A stretch of 64,000 nucleotides of DNA from Warburgia ugandensis (lineage: Eukaryota > Streptophyta > Magnoliopsida > Canellales > Canellaceae): assembly GCA_035236585.1 (NCBI GenBank), contig CP141139.1, forward strand, positions 40,371,217 through 40,435,216, given 5' to 3'. Shown here piece after piece: positions 60,147 to 64,000 of this stretch. Under the pieces are notes generated by a model. It did not search any database. It saw only the letters and a list, made by a program, of their open reading frames with translations, and had not been told where the DNA came from. Both the position numbers and the translations under genes were made by a program. Numbering within the stretch: position 1 is the stretch's first letter; every line of letters starts with the position of its first letter.

Positions 60147-61340
60147 TGCATGTAAATGTCTGAATTTGACCATTCTAAATGGAATACATTAAATTTAAGA
60201 AAACCCATGTTTTAGATTTTGATGTTTCATTTAAAATGCATCAAATAGTTACTTGAAGTATGCTTGCCGTAATTTGCGTAAATAGTAACATTACCATGCA
60301 ATTTTTACTATGTTCCTGATTTATTGCTTGTAAATAGTTGAAATTGTTCATTCTAAATAGAATATATTGAGTTTAATTAGACTTACGTTTTATATTTTGA
60401 AGTTTTATTCAAAAGGGCACGCAAATAATTACTTGAAGTATGCTTGTTGTCATCGACGTGAATAGTAACATCACCATGTGATTTTTACTATGTTCCTAAT
60501 TTTGTATTTCTTTAATGCTTGTAAAAGGTTGAAATTGATCATTCTAGATAGAATACATTGAGTTTAAGAAGATCCATTTTTTAGATTTTGAAGTTTCATT
60601 CAAAAAGGCATGCAAATAGTTGCTTGAAGCATGCTTGTTGTAATCACCATGAATAGTAACATTACCATGTGATTTTTACTATGTTCTTGATCTTTTGCTT
60701 CTCTAATACTTGTAAATGGTTGAAATTGATCATTCTAAATAGAATACATTGAGTTTAAAAAGACCCATGTTTTATATTTTAAAGTTTCATTAAAAAAGGC
60801 ATGCAGATAGTTGCTTGAAGCATGCTTGTTGTAATACACATGAATAATAACATTACCATGCAATTTTTACTATATTTCTAATTTTATACTTCTTTAATGC
60901 TTGTAAATGGTTGAAATTGATCATTCTAGATTGAAGACATTAAGTATAAGACGATCCATATTTTAGATTTTGAAGTTTCATCATAAAGGCATGCAAATAG
61001 TTGCTTGAAGTATGACTGTTGCATATGAATGGTAATAGTACCATCCATTTTTTACCATATTCATGATTTTTTGATTCATTAATGGTTTTAAATGCTTCAA
61101 ATTGATAATTCTAGATAGTGGACATCAATTTTAAGAAGACCCATGCTTTAAATTTTCAAGTTTAAAGCAAAAGGCATCCAAATACTTGCTTGAATTATGA
61201 TTGTTGTAGTTGTCCGCATTTCTAGTAACACTACCATGCATTTTTAACTATGTGAGTGATTTTATGATTCATTAATCATTGTAAGTGCTTTAAATTGATC
61301 ATGCTATGTAATGGACATTGTTGTAGCTATCCTATTTATG
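60147..61340 (+). repeat. Tandem repeat, about 190-bp unit, 6-7 copies
   Basis: The anchor TGCTTGTAAATGGTTGAAATTG recurs with changes at 60147, 60325, 60516, 60707, 60898, 61083 and 61276. The spacings are 178, 191, 191, 191, 185 and 193 bp. Each unit also has AGTTGCTTGAAGCATGCTTG and GAATAGTAACATTACCATG. Middle copies are most alike and outer ones most diverged. There is no coding potential. It lies between the two genes of the CACTA element, probably in the leader intron of the second gene. Confidence 0.92.
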
Positions 61341-61429
61341 TACACCATCTATACACTTAGATGGTGGTCTATTCTAAACCAATATATATGTTGTTATATT
61401 CTAAATGTATTATTTTCACTTGAGCAAGA

Positions 61430-62700
61430 AAAATGAACCATGAAGAGAGTGAGAATAATAAAGAATAGTCTAGTACAACTATGACTATTAAGAGAAAGGG
61501 CAGAGAGCTAACAAAAATGGAGCATATTATTAAGAGAAAGTCAAAGCAAATAAGAGAGATGGTACAGTTCCACAACAAAGGGTAGGCGATAGGTGGCAAT
61601 GCACGTTCTTACACTAGTTTCATTTGCTGCACTATCATAAGCAAGGTATCAATCTCAATTACTGATTGGAGGTATGTGTCACCATCAATAAAGGATGCAA
61701 TATGAGAGATGGTGAAGGTTTGTAAATGCTTGCTACATACAACATATTAGGTGCCCTATCTTGTTTTATTTCAGATAAACTAATGCTTTTTTTTACTCTC
61801 TAGTCTGCTTTCGATGTCTCTAATGAGTATAAAACAGTGGAGGAAATGGAAGGGTGATCAAGCAAGGAAGTACATACTTCCAAATGCTAAGAATCCATCT
61901 ACACTCTACACAATCCGTGAGTTGTATTCCAATATCATTGACCAAGATGCATGGAATCAATTTGTATAGACCAGCCTATCTTCAAATTTTCAAGTAATTA
62001 CAAGCTAGCCAAAAGCTTGATTTCTCTAATTTTCATGTCCAATATACTTCATTACATGTTCCTTTGATGTGTAGGAAAAACATGTGAAAGGACAAATGGT
62101 GCGTGCAACCAACCATATGCAACACCACCTCTCCAAGATTGGTTATCATGGTTATAAGAAAAAGAAGTATAAGTGACAATTCAGTTCTATCTAACTGTAC
62201 CTAAATTTTATTAATGTCTCTCTTGACAGCAAAAGAAGGCTGGGACCATAGATCCCATTGATCACGACCATCTTTGGAAAATGGTGCGTTCAAAGGGGCA
62301 TAACTCCTAGACCTTTACTGATGAAAATGCTGCTTTAACTGCTTCAAGAATTGTATGTGGTTTTACCTGTCTATTTTTGCATCTCTTAAATTATAATATA
62401 TATATATATATATATATGAAAATCATCATGTTCTATTAATTGCAAGTGTAGGAAGAGTTGACCCAGGAAAGTGGCACTACAAGGACTTTGAGTAGCACTG
62501 ATCAAAGGGGGACATCCTGTATATGGCTATGGGCAATAAAGACAAGCACCCTGGCCAAGTAAGAGGCCAAGGGCACGATTTGGTTCCTTTCAAATTCTTC
62601 CATAAAATAAGAAATCCTCCAATAGAGGACATGGAAGCATGGAAGGAGAATTTGTTGAATGTGCTATCCGAAGGTAAGGAACGATTTCTTTAAGAGCTCT
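61430..62700 (+). pseudogene. TnpA-like plant transposase (Ptta/En/Spm type)
   Basis: The second CACTA gene, whose product binds subterminal repeats. Remnants in order: NTNIC-terminal basic region with TIKRKGRELTKMEHIIKRKS (61480-61540), HNKG and GGNARTYTSFI, SISITDWRYV, then after a likely intron (61708-61803) KWKGDQARKYILPNAKNPST and NIIDQDAWNQFV. After another gap come EKHVKGQMVRATNHMQHHL, TIDPIDHDHLWKM, and GDILYMAMGNKDKHPGQVRG plus VPFKFFHK (the conserved glycine-rich V.G motif). Frame changes and stops make it a pseudogene. It matches the minus-strand relic at 7860-9300. Confidence 0.75.
62397..62417. repeat. AT dinucleotide run
   Basis: This is about ten TA units in a probable intron of the TnpA-like pseudogene, ahead of the exon starting at about 62452 (GAAGAGTTGACCC). 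Confidence 0.85.
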
Positions 62701-62874
62701 TGGGGTTTCAAAGGTCCAAGTCAAGACATTCCCCCTCAACCTCCATCTTACAATAGCTGCACTCCTCCATCTAATGAAGAGATGGAGGAACAACAATTGG
62801 AAGCAGATGTCCCAATCAAAGAGATATTTATTGACATGCTTACCTTTTTTCTATTTCTTGTCTTAGCAATCTCC

Positions 62875-63530
62875 CACTACTATACACGAGGCTTTTAAAG
62901 TTGGCATAAAGAAGTCGCTTATTTGACTATCGACTTCATAAATATTTTTCAAATTAGTTAAAAATAAATGACTTTAAAAATATAGACTTATGAAGTCGTT
63001 TAATTGTAAACGACTTTAAAAAACTAGCACAGAGAAGAAAATTTTTGTGACAAGGACTTTTAAAGTCATTTATAACTAAATGACCTTTAAAAGTCAAATA
63101 CTTTTGAAGTTATCTACCATAAGCAACTTCAAAAGGATGCCAATAAATTTGGTACAAAGATTATATTACGCGGGAATGGACTTTTAAAGTCATTTGTGTC
63201 TAATGACTCTAACATCAATAACTTTTGAAGTTGTTTAGTCATAAGTGACTTCAAAAGTATGCCAATAAATTTGGTGGGATGATTATATTTTACGCAAGAA
63301 TGGACTTTTAAAGTTATTTGACTCTAAATGACTTCAAATTTTAAAAAATTATGAAGTCATTTAGTAATAAATGACTTTAAAAGTTTGTTACTTTTGAGTC
63401 GCTTAGGTCAAGCAACTTCAAAAGTCCATTCCAACGTTACTTTTAAAGTCATTTAGTACCAAATGACTTCAAAAGTATATGTTTTTTAAAGTCATTTAGT
63501 ACTAAACAACTTCTAAAATCCATGTTCATC
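62875..63530. repeat. Array of palindromes, CACTA subterminal type
   Basis: About nine imperfect palindromes of the form GACTTTTAAAGTCATTTAG-TA-CTAAATGACTTTAAAAGTC run one after another, with variants using GTCG or GTTG. A longer unit containing CCAATAAATTTGGT and GATTATATT..ACGC repeats at 63140 and 63262. The array starts with CACTACTATACACGAGG at 62875, which could be a CACTA terminus. Such arrays are the TnpA-binding ends of CACTA elements. Confidence 0.75.
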
Positions 63531-63728
63531 TATTAATAGCTGGCCACGTATCATTTTTTCTTATATCCTTTTCTTCGCACAGGTGGCATGACGACTTCCT
63601 TCTTGGTCCTAATGCTTCTCTCTTTTTCCCTTCTTGCTTTCCATTTTGGATAGTTTGAATGTTTGTGTCATGTAAAAAATTGTAAGTAAAAAATAACTCC
63701 TTTTGTCACAAATTGCTTTCTTGTTATT

Positions 63729-63836
<108 letters not shown>

Positions 63837-64000
63837 TTTCATTTTGTAGATCATGTGGGTTTTCTCACTACTAATGATAAGGTTAGGAAGTTTGTTAGAT
63901 TGTCTTGATTTCACAAAAATCATATGATTCCATTGCAAGTGACAACCACTTCTCTAACCCTCACTATTAGAGAAAGGAAAAACATTACGATTTGTGGTTC

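Noticed and set aside
60147-61340. CRISPR-like array
   Set aside because: Units are adjacent and about 190 bp long, with no short repeat/unique spacer pattern, and the DNA is plant nuclear.

Overview
The window looks like nuclear DNA from a flowering plant, probably intergenic heterochromatin of a medium-to-large genome. Nearly everything recognisable is a transposable element or its debris: Ty3/gypsy and Ty1/copia LTR retrotransposons, CACTA (En/Spm) DNA transposons, a short non-autonomous LTR element and a tRNA-derived SINE. I found no intact host protein-coding gene, no functional tRNA or rRNA gene and no CRISPR-like structure. Almost every coding region is broken by stops, frameshifts or deletions, so protein matches are given as relics. 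Family calls come from motif recognition by eye, without database searches.

Layout, left half. 1-1077 is a Ty3/gypsy LTR piece on the minus strand. 1740-5995 is a tangle of two relics of one Ty3/gypsy family lying in opposite orientation. It forms two large inverted repeats and keeps part of a gag gene and a tRNA-Met primer site. About 6000-9300 is a minus-strand CACTA relic carrying the second-gene (TnpA-like, plant transposase Ptta/En/Spm type) remnant. 9417-13711 is a minus-strand copia element with two LTRs, a primer site and a polypurine tract; an internal deletion has removed the reverse transcriptase active site. 13720 to about 20230 is a decayed minus-strand Ty3/gypsy element (reverse transcriptase, protease, gag, primer site, LTR). 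20300 to about 24165 is a minus-strand Athila-related element. It sits against a minus-strand CACTA first-gene (TNP2) fragment at 24170-24935.

Middle. 24945-29390 is an inverted repeat with arms of about 1.1-1.2 kb; a Tat-lineage LTR lies between the arms. Tat polymerase debris with two RNase H domains follows to 32170, and a second LTR piece runs to about 33060. That piece ends with a perfect 70-bp inverted repeat. A GC-richer block from 33147 starts with a fragment of an organelle-type large-subunit rRNA and is probably mitochondrial in origin. Next come a compact LTR element with all its structural parts (34572-36518), an Au-type SINE with an 11-bp target duplication (36560-36740) and an RNase H-like fragment (about 37068-37540).

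Right half. 38389-53665 is an Athila-lineage element of about 15 kb with two LTRs, gag, protease, reverse transcriptase, RNase H and integrase. A 2.7-kb solo-LTR-like insertion splits its reverse transcriptase. From about 55.2 kb to 63.5 kb lies CACTA material on the plus strand: a TNP2 pseudogene with a Transpos_assoc domain, TNP2 core and DUF4218/DUF4216-like regions, then repeated leaders, then a 6-7 unit tandem repeat of about 190 bp, then a TnpA-like pseudogene, then an array of palindromes typical of CACTA subterminal DNA.

The elements do not form a pathway. The window records nested insertion, inversion and deletion. The items most worth checking are the perfect hairpin, the organelle-derived block, the compact LTR element, the tandem array between the two CACTA genes, and the palindrome array.
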